The position numbers and the translations under genes are program-made. A stretch of 64,000 nucleotides of DNA from contig NZ_JAFEUP010000002.1 of the NCBI RefSeq assembly GCF_016901015.1, positions 806,001-870,000 of the forward strand, in the 5' to 3' direction. The stretch comes from Zestomonas insulae. GTDB taxonomy: Bacteria; Pseudomonadota; Gammaproteobacteria; Pseudomonadales; Pseudomonadaceae. The notes under the pieces are model-generated. The model was not told the DNA's origin. It worked only from the letters and a program-made list of their open reading frames with translations, and did no database searches. Positions 1 through 7,958 of this stretch are shown here, one piece after another (the first letter of the stretch is position 1; the number at the start of each line of letters is the position of its first letter).

Positions 1-842
1 CTCCTCCTGGTACCCCATGCAACAACCCGGCGGTATACGGTAACTTCCTGACCGCTGCTGGCGGCCTCGCCACCATGGACGTCGCCAACGCCGTCAACGC
101 TCGTCGCGAGTATGTCGAAGACATCCGCATGTACGGTTTCAGCTTCAACACCACCGTCGGCAATGCCTCGGTATTCGGTGAGCTGGCTTACCGTCCTAAC
201 ATGCCGATCGGCATCGCCACCACCAATGACCTGCTGGGTGATCTGTTGCAACAGGCGCCGCGACTGGCCAGCGGGGGGGGCATCAATGTCGGTGGGCAGA
301 GCGTTCACCTCGGCGACGAGATCCACAACTATGAACGCGTCGAGATGTTCAATAGCTCGATCGGCACCATCTATAACTTCGGTCCGGCGTTGAGCTTCGA
401 TTCGCTGTTTGGCGTAGCAGAACTCGCTTCTGAGCATCTGCGTGGCAGTGACCTGCAGTACACCGATTTCAACGGAAAGAACCGTTATTACTCGGGCCGC
501 GGAAATAACTCCTATGCGGGCAACCCCGACCGCGACAATCGTGACGATCAGGTCAACAAGAACGCCTACGGCTACACCCTGGTGCTCTCGGGTACCTGGA
601 ACGACGTGTTCGCTGGTGTGAACCTGTCGCCGTACGCCGTGTACAAGGATGACTTCTCGGGTAACTCCTATCAGCTCGGCAACTTCATCGAAGGCCGCAA
701 GGCTTACACCCTGGGTATCAAGGCCAGCTACCTGAACAGCCTGGAAGCCGAGCTGCAATACACCGAGTTCTACGGCGCCGGCGAGAACAACGGCGCGCGT
801 GATCGCGACAACGTCGGTGTCAACGTCAAGTACTCCTTCTAA
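1..842 (+). CDS. DUF1302 family protein, C-terminal part (5' end outside window)
   Basis: The reading frame is open from the first bases of the window to the stop at 840-842, so the gene starts upstream; the ATG at 75 is internal. The visible 280 residues are rich in alternating aromatic and polar residues with many Tyr/Asn/Gly, and end in VNVKYSF, a terminal aromatic typical of outer-membrane beta-barrels. Composition and the neighbouring DUF1329 gene fit the DUF1302 family, an outer-membrane-like family of unknown function. It lies 70 bases ahead of the DUF1329 gene and is probably co-transcribed with it. The role is inferred: an outer-membrane component of a transport or lipid-handling system. 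The family call rests on composition and context, not on a catalytic motif. Confidence 0.72.
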   Translation, partial: PPGTPCNNPAVYGNFLTAAGGLATMDVANAVNARREYVEDIRMYGFSFNTTVGNASVFGELAYRPNMPIGIATTNDLLGDLLQQAPRLASGGGINVGGQSVHLGDEIHNYERVEMFNSSIGTIYNFGPALSFDSLFGVAELASEHLRGSDLQYTDFNGKNRYYSGRGNNSYAGNPDRDNRDDQVNKNAYGYTLVLSGTWNDVFAGVNLSPYAVYKDDFSGNSYQLGNFIEGRKAYTLGIKASYLNSLEAELQYTEFYGAGENNGARDRDNVGVNVKYSF

Positions 843-912
843 GTCGAACCATTACTAGAAAGTGCCGGATGCCCACGGGCGTCCGGCCGATGAATCCTCA
901 CGGAGATTTGCA

Positions 913-2283
913 ATGCTGAAAAAGCACACGCTGATGGGCGCAGCGATCGCGCTGACTCTGGCCGCTGGCCAGGCGCTGGCGTCGGTTTCGCCGGCGGAAG
1001 CCGCCAAGCTGGGCACCACCCTGACCCCGTTCGGCGCAGAAAAAGCCGCTAACGCCGCGGGCACCATCCCTGAGTGGACTGGTGGTATCACCAAGGCGCC
1101 GGCTGAGTACAAGGGCCCGGGCCAGCACCATCCGGATCCGTTCGCTGGCGACAAGCCGCTGTTCACCATCACCAAGGCCAACCTGGCGCAATACAAGGCC
1201 AACCTGACCCCTGGCCAGATCGCCCTGTTCGAAGCCTATCCGGATACCTACCAGATGCCGGTGTACCAGAGCCGTCGCTCCGGTTCGGCACCGCAGTGGG
1301 TGTATGACAACACTGTGAAGAACGCCACCACTGCCAAGCTGCTGGACGGCGGTAACGGCTTTGCCGACGCCTACGGTGGAATTCCGTTCCCGATTCCGCA
1401 GAACGGTGTCGAGGCGGTGTGGAACCACATCGCGCGCTACCGCGGTACCTACATCGTGCGTCGTGCCTCGGAAGTGGCAGTGCAGCGCAACGGTGACTTC
1501 AGCCTGGTGACCTCGCAACAGGAAGCACTGTTCAAGTACTACCTGCCGAAGGGCAACTTCGCTGACCTGAACAACATCATGTTCTACTACCTGTCCTTCA
1601 CCAAGAGCCCGGCGCGTCTGGCTGGTGGTGCGACCCTGGTTCACGAGACCCTGGATCAGGTGAAGGAGCCGCGTCAGGCGTGGGGTTACAACGCCGGTCA
1701 GCGTCGCGTGCGTCGTGCGCCGAACCTGGCCTATGACACCCCGATCGCCGCGGCCGATGGCCTGCGTACCGCCGACGACACCGACATGTATAACGGTGCC
1801 CCGGATCGCTACAACTGGAAGCTGGTTGGCAAGAAGGAAATCTACATTCCTTACAACAACTACAAAGTTTCCAGCGGTGACGTGAAGTACAAGGACCTGC
1901 TCAAAGTCGGTCACCTGAACCCGGCGTTCACCCGCAACGAACTGCACCGCGTCTGGGTAGTGGAAGGCACCCTGAAGCCGGGCGCTCGCCACATCTACTC
2001 CAAGCGCACCATGTACCTCGACGAAGACAGCTGGCAAGCCGCTGCCATCGACCAGTACGACGGTCGTGGCGAGCTGTGGCGCGTATCGCTGGCCTACCTG
2101 AAGAACTACTACGAGCTGCCGACCACCTGGTCCGCGCTGGACGTGTTCCACGATCTGCAATCGCGTCGTTACTACGTGCAGAACCTGGACAACGAAGAGC
2201 CGACCACCATCGACTTCAGTCAGGCGATTCCGGATGACGGCTACTTCAAGCCGGCCGCGCTGCGTCGTCGCGGTACCCGCTAA
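913..2283 (+). CDS. DUF1329 domain-containing protein (exported, LolA-like fold family)
   Basis: The 456-residue protein starts at ATG 913, preceded by GGAG at 902-905. An in-frame upstream ATG at 862 would put 17 charged residues before the signal peptide and is rejected. Residues 1-23 form a signal peptide (MLKKHTLMGA then a hydrophobic stretch ending ALA). The mature part has features I associate with DUF1329: PFGAEKAANAAGTIPEWTGG near the N-terminus and a YLDEDSW segment near residue 375. The family is usually placed with LolA/LolB-like lipoprotein carriers, so binding a lipid or other hydrophobic ligand in the periplasm is plausible but unproven. It is followed by a strong terminator, with the YCF48-like and RND genes after that. 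Confidence 0.85.
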   Translation: MLKKHTLMGAAIALTLAAGQALASVSPAEAAKLGTTLTPFGAEKAANAAGTIPEWTGGITKAPAEYKGPGQHHPDPFAGDKPLFTITKANLAQYKANLTPGQIALFEAYPDTYQMPVYQSRRSGSAPQWVYDNTVKNATTAKLLDGGNGFADAYGGIPFPIPQNGVEAVWNHIARYRGTYIVRRASEVAVQRNGDFSLVTSQQEALFKYYLPKGNFADLNNIMFYYLSFTKSPARLAGGATLVHETLDQVKEPRQAWGYNAGQRRVRRAPNLAYDTPIAAADGLRTADDTDMYNGAPDRYNWKLVGKKEIYIPYNNYKVSSGDVKYKDLLKVGHLNPAFTRNELHRVWVVEGTLKPGARHIYSKRTMYLDEDSWQAAAIDQYDGRGELWRVSLAYLKNYYELPTTWSALDVFHDLQSRRYYVQNLDNEEPTTIDFSQAIPDDGYFKPAALRRRGTR

Positions 2284-2301
2284 GCGTCACGCGCAACAAA
2301 A

Positions 2302-2328
2302 AGCCGCTACCCATGTAGCGGCTTTTTT
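2302..2328 (+). terminator. Rho-independent terminator after the DUF1329 gene
   Basis: A perfect 9-bp stem (2302-2310 with 2315-2323), a 4-base loop CCAT and a run of six T follow the DUF1329 stop by about 20 bases. An A-run on the left side could allow weak function on the other strand. Confidence 0.9.
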
Positions 2329-2393
2329 GCTTTTGCGGCGCTGATAATGTAACGATCGACGCCGATGCTTAACAAAACATAACGTCCGTCTGA

Positions 2394-2423
2394 TTGTCAG
2401 CGATTTCCAAAGCTGGCTAGGAT
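2394..2423 (+). promoter_or_regulatory. Candidate sigma70 promoter for the YCF48-RND pair
   Basis: TTGTCA (2394-2399) and TAGGAT (2418-2423) are separated by 18 bases, in the AT-richer spacer between the terminator and the gene starting at 2472. It would give the YCF48-like and RND genes their own transcript even though they sit beside the DUF1302/DUF1329 pair. This is read by eye only. Confidence 0.4.
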
Positions 2424-2471
2424 AGCGCGTCCCAGTGAGACACATACCCATAACAATAAGGGAGAAGGTTT

Positions 2472-3557
2472 ATGAGTGAGCCCGTCTTGTGGCGCACCCA
2501 ACCCGGTCACGCTTCAGTAGCACCGGCGCGCCATTTCCGCTCGCCGGTCGCAAAAATGCTATCGCTGTGCAGTGTGTTGTCCATCTTCGCTTGCGCCGCA
2601 CTCCCTGTGCAGGCGGATGACGAATCCAAATCGACCATCACCTATTCCATTGAATCGCCGCGGGCCGTTCACAGCCTGTTGCTCGGCGTCGTGCACGCCG
2701 GCAAGCGCCTGGTTGCCGTGGGTGAGCGTGGTCACATCATCTACTCCGACGACGAAGGCAAGAACTGGACGCAAGCTCGCGTACCGACTCGCCAGCTGTT
2801 GACCGCCGTCACCTTCGTCAACGACAAGAAGGGTTGGGCGGTCGGTCACGATGCGCAGATCCTTGTGACCCAGGATGGCGGTGCCACCTGGACGCAGCAG
2901 TTGGTCGACATCGAGCGCGAAGAAGGCGCTCCGTTCCTCGACGTAGCCTTCACCGACGAGAACAACGGCTTTGTTGTTGGTTCCTACGGTGCGCTGTTCG
3001 CCACCACTGATGGCGGCCAGAACTGGGAAGACGTCTCTGACCGTCTGGACAACCCGGATGGTTATCACCTCAACGCCATCGCGCCGATCAAGGGCGACGG
3101 GCTGTTCATCGTCGGCGAAACCGGCTGCATGTTCCGCTCGCGTGATGGTGGGCAGACCTGGGAAACCGTCAAGGGCCCGTACGAAGGCTCGCTGTTCGGT
3201 GTCACCGGCACGCAAACCGCCAACACCGTGCTGGCCTATGGTCTGCGTGGCAACCTGTTCCGTTCCACCGACTTCGGCACCAGCTGGCACAAAGTGGCGC
3301 TGAAATCTGGTAACCGCGGGATGGATTACGGTCTGGCGGGTGGTACCGACCTGAGCGACGGCAGCGTCGTCCTGGTAGGGCATGGCGGTAGCGTGCTGAA
3401 GAGCACCGACGACGGACAAACCTTCTCGCTGGTGAACCGCTCCGATCGCCTGTCCCTGTCCTCGGTGACTGCGGCTGACGATGGCAAGCTGATTCTGGTG
3501 GGTCAGGCGGGTGTGCAAGTCGCCGCGCCGACAGGTGCCGAGTTGGGCCAACAATAA
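2472..3557 (+). CDS. YCF48-like beta-propeller protein (Asp-box repeats), exported
   Basis: The 361-residue protein starts at ATG 2472 with GGGAGAAGG just upstream. After a long N-terminal segment there is a hydrophobic export signal near residues 28-48 (LSLCSVLSIF, ending VQA). The rest is a run of repeats with the pattern G-x-x-G-x-I/L-x-x-S/T-x-D-x-G-x-x-W: GERGHIIYSDDEG, GHDAQILVTQDGG, GSYGALFATTDGG, GETGCMFRSRDGG, GLRGNLFRSTDFG, GHGGSVLKSTDDG, and a last degenerate one at the C-terminus. Six clear plus one weak repeat fit a seven-bladed propeller like photosystem II assembly factor Ycf48/Hcf136. Here there is no photosystem, so it is probably an assembly or stability factor for the RND protein encoded 21 bases downstream. 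That role is inferred. Confidence 0.85.
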   Translation: MSEPVLWRTQPGHASVAPARHFRSPVAKMLSLCSVLSIFACAALPVQADDESKSTITYSIESPRAVHSLLLGVVHAGKRLVAVGERGHIIYSDDEGKNWTQARVPTRQLLTAVTFVNDKKGWAVGHDAQILVTQDGGATWTQQLVDIEREEGAPFLDVAFTDENNGFVVGSYGALFATTDGGQNWEDVSDRLDNPDGYHLNAIAPIKGDGLFIVGETGCMFRSRDGGQTWETVKGPYEGSLFGVTGTQTANTVLAYGLRGNLFRSTDFGTSWHKVALKSGNRGMDYGLAGGTDLSDGSVVLVGHGGSVLKSTDDGQTFSLVNRSDRLSLSSVTAADDGKLILVGQAGVQVAAPTGAELGQQ

Positions 3558-3578
3558 TAACGCCGGGTCTTTTGAGAT

Positions 3579-5969
3579 ATGACAGCCATGACAACTCATC
3601 ACCAGGATAAGGCGACGTTCCTCGAGCGCCTGATCTTCAACAACCGGCCGGTCGTGATTCTGATCTGCCTGTTGGTCAGTATTTTCCTGTTCTACCAAGC
3701 CATGCAGGTTCGCCCCTCGACCAGCTTCGAGAAGATGATTCCGCTGCACCATCCCTTCATCGAGAAGATGATGGAGCACAAGAACGACCTGGCTAACCTG
3801 GGCGGCAACACCATCCGTATTTCGGTGGAAGCCAAGAACGGCGACATCTTCTCCAAGGAATACATGGAAACCCTGCGTCAGGTGCATGACGAAGTGTTCT
3901 ATGTGCCTGGCGTTGATCGTTCCGGTCTGAAGTCGCTGTGGAGTCCGAGCATTCGCTGGACCGAAGTGACCGAAGAAGGTTTCTCCGGCGGCGAAGTGAT
4001 TCCGCAGACTTACGACGGTTCCGAGGCCAGCCTCAACGACCTGCGCAACAACATCCTGAAGTCCGGCCAGATTGGTCGCCTGGTGGCGAACAACTTCAAG
4101 TCGAGCATCGTCGATGTGCCGCTGCTCGAGGTGTACCCGGACCCGGAAGACCAGGGCAAGCTGCTCAAACTCGACTACCGCCAGTTCTCCCATGAGCTGG
4201 AAGAGAAGATCCGCGACAAGTACGAAGCTCAGAACCCCAACGTCGACATCCACATCGTCGGTTTCGCCAAGAAAGTCGGCGACCTGATCGATGGTCTGAT
4301 CATGGTGGTGGCGTTCTTCGGCGCGGCGTTCCTGATCACCCTGGTGGCGCTGTACCTGTTCACCTGGTGTATCCGCAGCACCATCGCGGTACTGATCACC
4401 ACCCTGGTGGCGGTGATCTGGCAACTCGGTCTGATCCACCTGATCGGTTTCGGTCTCGACCCGTACTCGATGCTGGTACCGTTCCTGATCTTCGCCATCG
4501 GTATTTCCCATGGCGTGCAGAAGATCAACGGTATCGCACTGCAGTCGAGCGACGCCGACAACGCCCTGACCGCCGCCCGCCGCACGTTCCGTCAGCTGTT
4601 CCTGCCGGGCATGATCGCGATTCTGGCCGACGCCGTGGGCTTCATCACCCTGCTGATCATCGACATCGGCGTGATTCGCGAGCTGGCCATCGGTGCATCC
4701 ATCGGTGTGGCGGTGATCGTGTTCACGAACCTGATCCTGCTGCCGGTGGCGATTTCCTACGTCGGTATCAGCAAGAAGGCCATCGAGCGCAGCAAGCGCG
4801 ACGCGGTCCGCGACCATCCGTTCTGGCGCGTGCTGTCGAACTTCGCCCATCCGGTGGTGGCGCCGCTCTCGGTGGTCATCGCGCTGGCTGGTGGTGTGGG
4901 TGCCTACTGGTACCAGAAGCAGCACCTGCAGGTCGGTGACCTCGATCAGGGCGCGCCGGAGCTGCGTCCGGACTCGCGCTACAACCAGGACAACAACTTC
5001 ATCATCAAGAACTACTCGACCAGCTCCGACGTGCTGGTGGTGATGGTCAAGACCACGGCCGAAGGTTGCTCGACCTACGACGTCATGGCACCGATTGACC
5101 AGTTGATGTGGAAGATGAACAACACCGAAGGTGTGCAGTCGGCCATCTCCCTGGTCACCGTCTCCAAGCAGATGATCAAGGGCATGAACGAAGGCAGCCT
5201 GAAGTGGGAAGCGCTGTCGCGTAACAAGGACGTGCTGAACAACTCCATCGCGCGTGCCGAAGGCCTGTTCAACACCGACTGCTCGCTGGCGCCGGTGCTG
5301 GTGTTCCTCAACGACCACAAAGCTGCGACGCTCAAGCGTGCGGTTAAGGCCGTTGAAGAGTTCGCCGCGGAGAACAACAAGGACAACCTGCAGTTCATCC
5401 TCGCCGCGGGCAACGCCGGCATCGAGGCGGCGACCAACGACGTGATCGCCAAGTCCGAACTGACCATCCTGATCCTGGTTTACCTCTGCGTGGCGGGCAT
5501 GTGCCTGATCACCTTCCGCTCGCTGGCAGCGACGGTGTGCATCGTGCTGCCGCTGATCCTCACCTCGATCCTGGCCAACGCCCTGATGGCGTCGCTCGGC
5601 ATCGGTGTGAAGGTGGCGACGCTGCCGGTGGTGGCGCTGGGCGTGGGTATCGGTGTCGACTACGGCATCTACATCTACAGTCGCCTGGAAAGCTTCCTGC
5701 GTGCCGGTCTGCCGCTGCAAGAGGCCTACTACGAGACGCTGAAGTCCACCGGTCGTGCGGTGCTGTTCACCGGTCTGTGCCTGGCCATCGGCGTAGCGAC
5801 CTGGATCTTCTCGGCGATCAAGTTCCAGGCCGACATGGGTCTGATGCTGACCTTCATGTTCCTGCTGAACATGTTCGGTGCCCTGTGGCTGCTGCCGGCA
5901 CTGGCGCGCTTCCTGATCAAACCGGAGAAACTGGCCGGTAAGAAAGGCGGTTCGCTGCTGGCTCACTAA
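3579..5969 (+). CDS. MMPL/RND-superfamily transporter
   Basis: The 796-residue inner-membrane protein has the duplicated RND plan. One membrane segment lies at about residues 23-42, a large periplasmic loop follows, then a cluster of membrane segments from about 235 to 400. A second loop and a second membrane cluster run from about 625 to 780. The motif GVGIGVDYGIYIYSRLE in the second half is the usual MMPL/hydrophobe-exporter signature, matched by the GISHGVQK region in the first half. The length is typical for the hydrophobe/lipid exporter group rather than the 1000-residue HAE drug pumps, and no membrane-fusion gene is adjacent. Start ATG 3579 is 21 bases after the YCF48-like stop; ATG 3588 is an alternative. 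Substrate is unknown; a hydrophobic or lipid-like compound is inferred. Confidence 0.88.
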   Translation: MTAMTTHHQDKATFLERLIFNNRPVVILICLLVSIFLFYQAMQVRPSTSFEKMIPLHHPFIEKMMEHKNDLANLGGNTIRISVEAKNGDIFSKEYMETLRQVHDEVFYVPGVDRSGLKSLWSPSIRWTEVTEEGFSGGEVIPQTYDGSEASLNDLRNNILKSGQIGRLVANNFKSSIVDVPLLEVYPDPEDQGKLLKLDYRQFSHELEEKIRDKYEAQNPNVDIHIVGFAKKVGDLIDGLIMVVAFFGAAFLITLVALYLFTWCIRSTIAVLITTLVAVIWQLGLIHLIGFGLDPYSMLVPFLIFAIGISHGVQKINGIALQSSDADNALTAARRTFRQLFLPGMIAILADAVGFITLLIIDIGVIRELAIGASIGVAVIVFTNLILLPVAISYVGISKKAIERSKRDAVRDHPFWRVLSNFAHPVVAPLSVVIALAGGVGAYWYQKQHLQVGDLDQGAPELRPDSRYNQDNNFIIKNYSTSSDVLVVMVKTTAEGCSTYDVMAPIDQLMWKMNNTEGVQSAISLVTVSKQMIKGMNEGSLKWEALSRNKDVLNNSIARAEGLFNTDCSLAPVLVFLNDHKAATLKRAVKAVEEFAAENNKDNLQFILAAGNAGIEAATNDVIAKSELTILILVYLCVAGMCLITFRSLAATVCIVLPLILTSILANALMASLGIGVKVATLPVVALGVGIGVDYGIYIYSRLESFLRAGLPLQEAYYETLKSTGRAVLFTGLCLAIGVATWIFSAIKFQADMGLMLTFMFLLNMFGALWLLPALARFLIKPEKLAGKKGGSLLAH

Positions 5970-5988
5970 GCTCGCAGGCAACCCAGAA

Positions 5989-6015
5989 AACCGCGGCCCA
6001 GGCCGCGGTTTTTTT
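5989..6015 (+). terminator. Rho-independent terminator after the RND gene
   Basis: A perfect inverted repeat AACCGCGGCC/GGCCGCGGTT around a CA centre (5989-6010), with T to 6015, lies 20 bases past the stop. It ends the envelope gene set. Confidence 0.88.
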
Positions 6016-6317
6016 ATGCCTGCAGGTTTGAGGAGGCGGAGCGACTGGCGCGCCAGTTCGGCCGACGCGTTGCAGCGGTGATCGTGAATGCGAGGTGGGT
6101 TCTGGGATGGTTGGTGCTCCCAGTCCAGGTGCGCGGGCAGGGCGCGAGCTTGGAGTCGCAGCGGAGACGTTGGCAAGGTAGCGGTGCGCCGTGCCCGCGG
6201 ATGGGGGAGCAGCGAAGCGCTCGGCAGCTTCACCTGGACCGGCCGGGCGCGCGTCTACGTTCCGCCAGCGATGTGCAGCTGCACTGGGGCGGGTAGCGAT
6301 ACGCTATACGGCAGCAA
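6016..6317. other. Intergenic stretch between convergent RND and batD genes; no gene seen
   Basis: About 300 GC-rich bases separate the RND terminator from the batD stop. The open frames here have no ribosome binding site or recognisable protein and run into batD antisense. I see no tRNA, hairpin terminator or repeat in it. Confidence 0.5.
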
Positions 6318-7958
6318 TCAGCGCGGATACAGCGGCGGCAGGCTGGCGTTGTCCTCGATTGGGGTGTGCGGTCGCGTGCTGGGCAGGTTGCGGATCGCCT
6401 GCCAGAGCTCGTCGCCTTGCCACTGCTGGCCGCTTTCGCTGTACAGCGCGCCGTTCAGGCCGTCCAGGGCATCGGACAGCGGCACGAAGCGCGCCGCCAT
6501 GTCGGCCAGCGTCTCCGGCTGCTGACGGGCCCAGGCGTCGAGCGCCTGGCGGGTCGCGTGGGTATCGTTGCTCTGGCAGGCGCGCTTGAGGTCGTCGAGC
6601 AACGTGCGCGGGCTGGGGCCGCTCTGCGCGGTGGGGCGGATCGCCGGTTGGCGACGGGCTCGCCACCACAGGCCGAAGCCGAGCAGGGTAGTCAGTGCCA
6701 GGGCGGCGCAGGCCAGCTGCCAGGGCCACAGCAACTGCTCATCGCGCTCCACGGCCGGGGCCGAGGGGCTGACCGTGCTGGATTCGCTCTCTAGCACCGG
6801 ATTGACCGCCACCTCGAGGGTGCGTGCCGGGATGCTCGCGCGCTCCAGACGATCCTCGCGGGTGTTCCACCAGGCCACTTCCACTTCCGGCAGTTCGATA
6901 CGTCCGCTGCGTCCCGGCACCAGTGCCTCGCGTTCCTCGCGGCTGCCCACCAGGCCGCGCTCGCTGGTCAGATTGTTCAGCTGCGGCTGATCCGGATAGC
7001 GGCGCAGGCCGTCGACCTGGGTGGCCGGCAGCGGGGGCAACTGCGCACTGGACAGGCCGTCGACCTTGACCAGCAGGTTGCGGGTCAGCGAGTCGCCGAC
7101 CTGCACCTGGTTCGGTTCCGGGCTCCAGGTTTCCACCAGGCTCAGCGCGCGGGCAGGCAGCCACGGTGCATCGGCCGGATAGCTGGCCGGCTTGGCCTTC
7201 ACCGTCAGCGGAATCTTCGGCGAGCGCACTTTGACCAGCTTGCCCGGACGCGGGCCGAACGGCTGGAACTCATCGGCCTGGCCGGTCGCGACGGTGGTGG
7301 CGCTGAACAGCAGGGCAGGGATTTGCAGCTCGCCGCTGCGCTGCGGATAGATGGCGTAGCGCAACTCGATCACGCCATGGCGCACGCCATTGATTTCCTT
7401 CTCGTAGGTGCGCGCTTGACCGAGCTGCTCGATGCGCGCATCGGCGATCTGCAGCGGAGTCAGGCTGCTGTCGTCGTACAGCGACACCGAGTGGTAGATG
7501 CGCAGGGTCAGCACGACCTGGGCCTGCACGTAGACGCTTTCCTGATCGAGGCTGGCGTCGATGAAGATCGGCGCGACCTTCTTGCCCGCCGATTCGCTGC
7601 CGGCCTTGAGCACCTGCAGGCTGATCGGCTGGCTGTGCAGTTCGCCGAGGCTCAGCTGCGGGATGACCACCGTGCCGTACTGCTTCGGTTGCAGGGTGAT
7701 GATCCAGCGGGTGGTTGCCGCGGTCAGGCCTTCGCGGGTGCTGAGGCGGTTGATCTGCCGGGTGCCGAGGACCTCGAAGGCAGCGTCCAGCGGCGAGAGG
7801 TCAGGTTTGCCGAACTGCGTGGGATCGTCGGATTCCAGGGTCAGCTCGACCGTTTCGCCTTCGCTGAGCCGCGCACGGTCGACGCTCGCCGTCAGGCTGG
7901 CTGCGTGCGCCACCAGGGTCAGCAGCGAGAAAGCAAGGGCGCAGAGCAGGCGGATCAT
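6318..7958 (-). CDS. batD: BatD family protein
   Basis: The 546-residue protein starts at 7958 with a clear signal peptide (MIRLLCALAFSLLTLVAHA). The body is an all-beta, immunoglobulin-like exported domain set with the early segment LSEGETVELTLES. One membrane helix lies near residues 415-435, then a cytoplasmic tail follows. This layout and its place as last gene of a moxR-DUF58-DUF4381-VWA-VWA/TPR operon identify it as BatD (Bacteroides aerotolerance family). Its ATG overlaps the end of the preceding gene by 4 bases (7955-7958), indicating translational coupling. Bat proteins are thought to act with the MoxR ATPase in envelope stress tolerance. The molecular job is not established, and none is shown here. 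Confidence 0.85.
   Translation of the reverse strand: MIRLLCALAFSLLTLVAHAASLTASVDRARLSEGETVELTLESDDPTQFGKPDLSPLDAAFEVLGTRQINRLSTREGLTAATTRWIITLQPKQYGTVVIPQLSLGELHSQPISLQVLKAGSESAGKKVAPIFIDASLDQESVYVQAQVVLTLRIYHSVSLYDDSSLTPLQIADARIEQLGQARTYEKEINGVRHGVIELRYAIYPQRSGELQIPALLFSATTVATGQADEFQPFGPRPGKLVKVRSPKIPLTVKAKPASYPADAPWLPARALSLVETWSPEPNQVQVGDSLTRNLLVKVDGLSSAQLPPLPATQVDGLRRYPDQPQLNNLTSERGLVGSREEREALVPGRSGRIELPEVEVAWWNTREDRLERASIPARTLEVAVNPVLESESSTVSPSAPAVERDEQLLWPWQLACAALALTTLLGFGLWWRARRQPAIRPTAQSGPSPRTLLDDLKRACQSNDTHATRQALDAWARQQPETLADMAARFVPLSDALDGLNGALYSESGQQWQGDELWQAIRNLPSTRPHTPIEDNASLPPLYPR

Noticed and set aside
2559..6233. Very long minus-strand open frame opposite the YCF48 and RND genes
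   Set aside because: It is the antisense shadow of two well supported genes, with Arg/His/Gln-rich composition and no ribosome site or motif.
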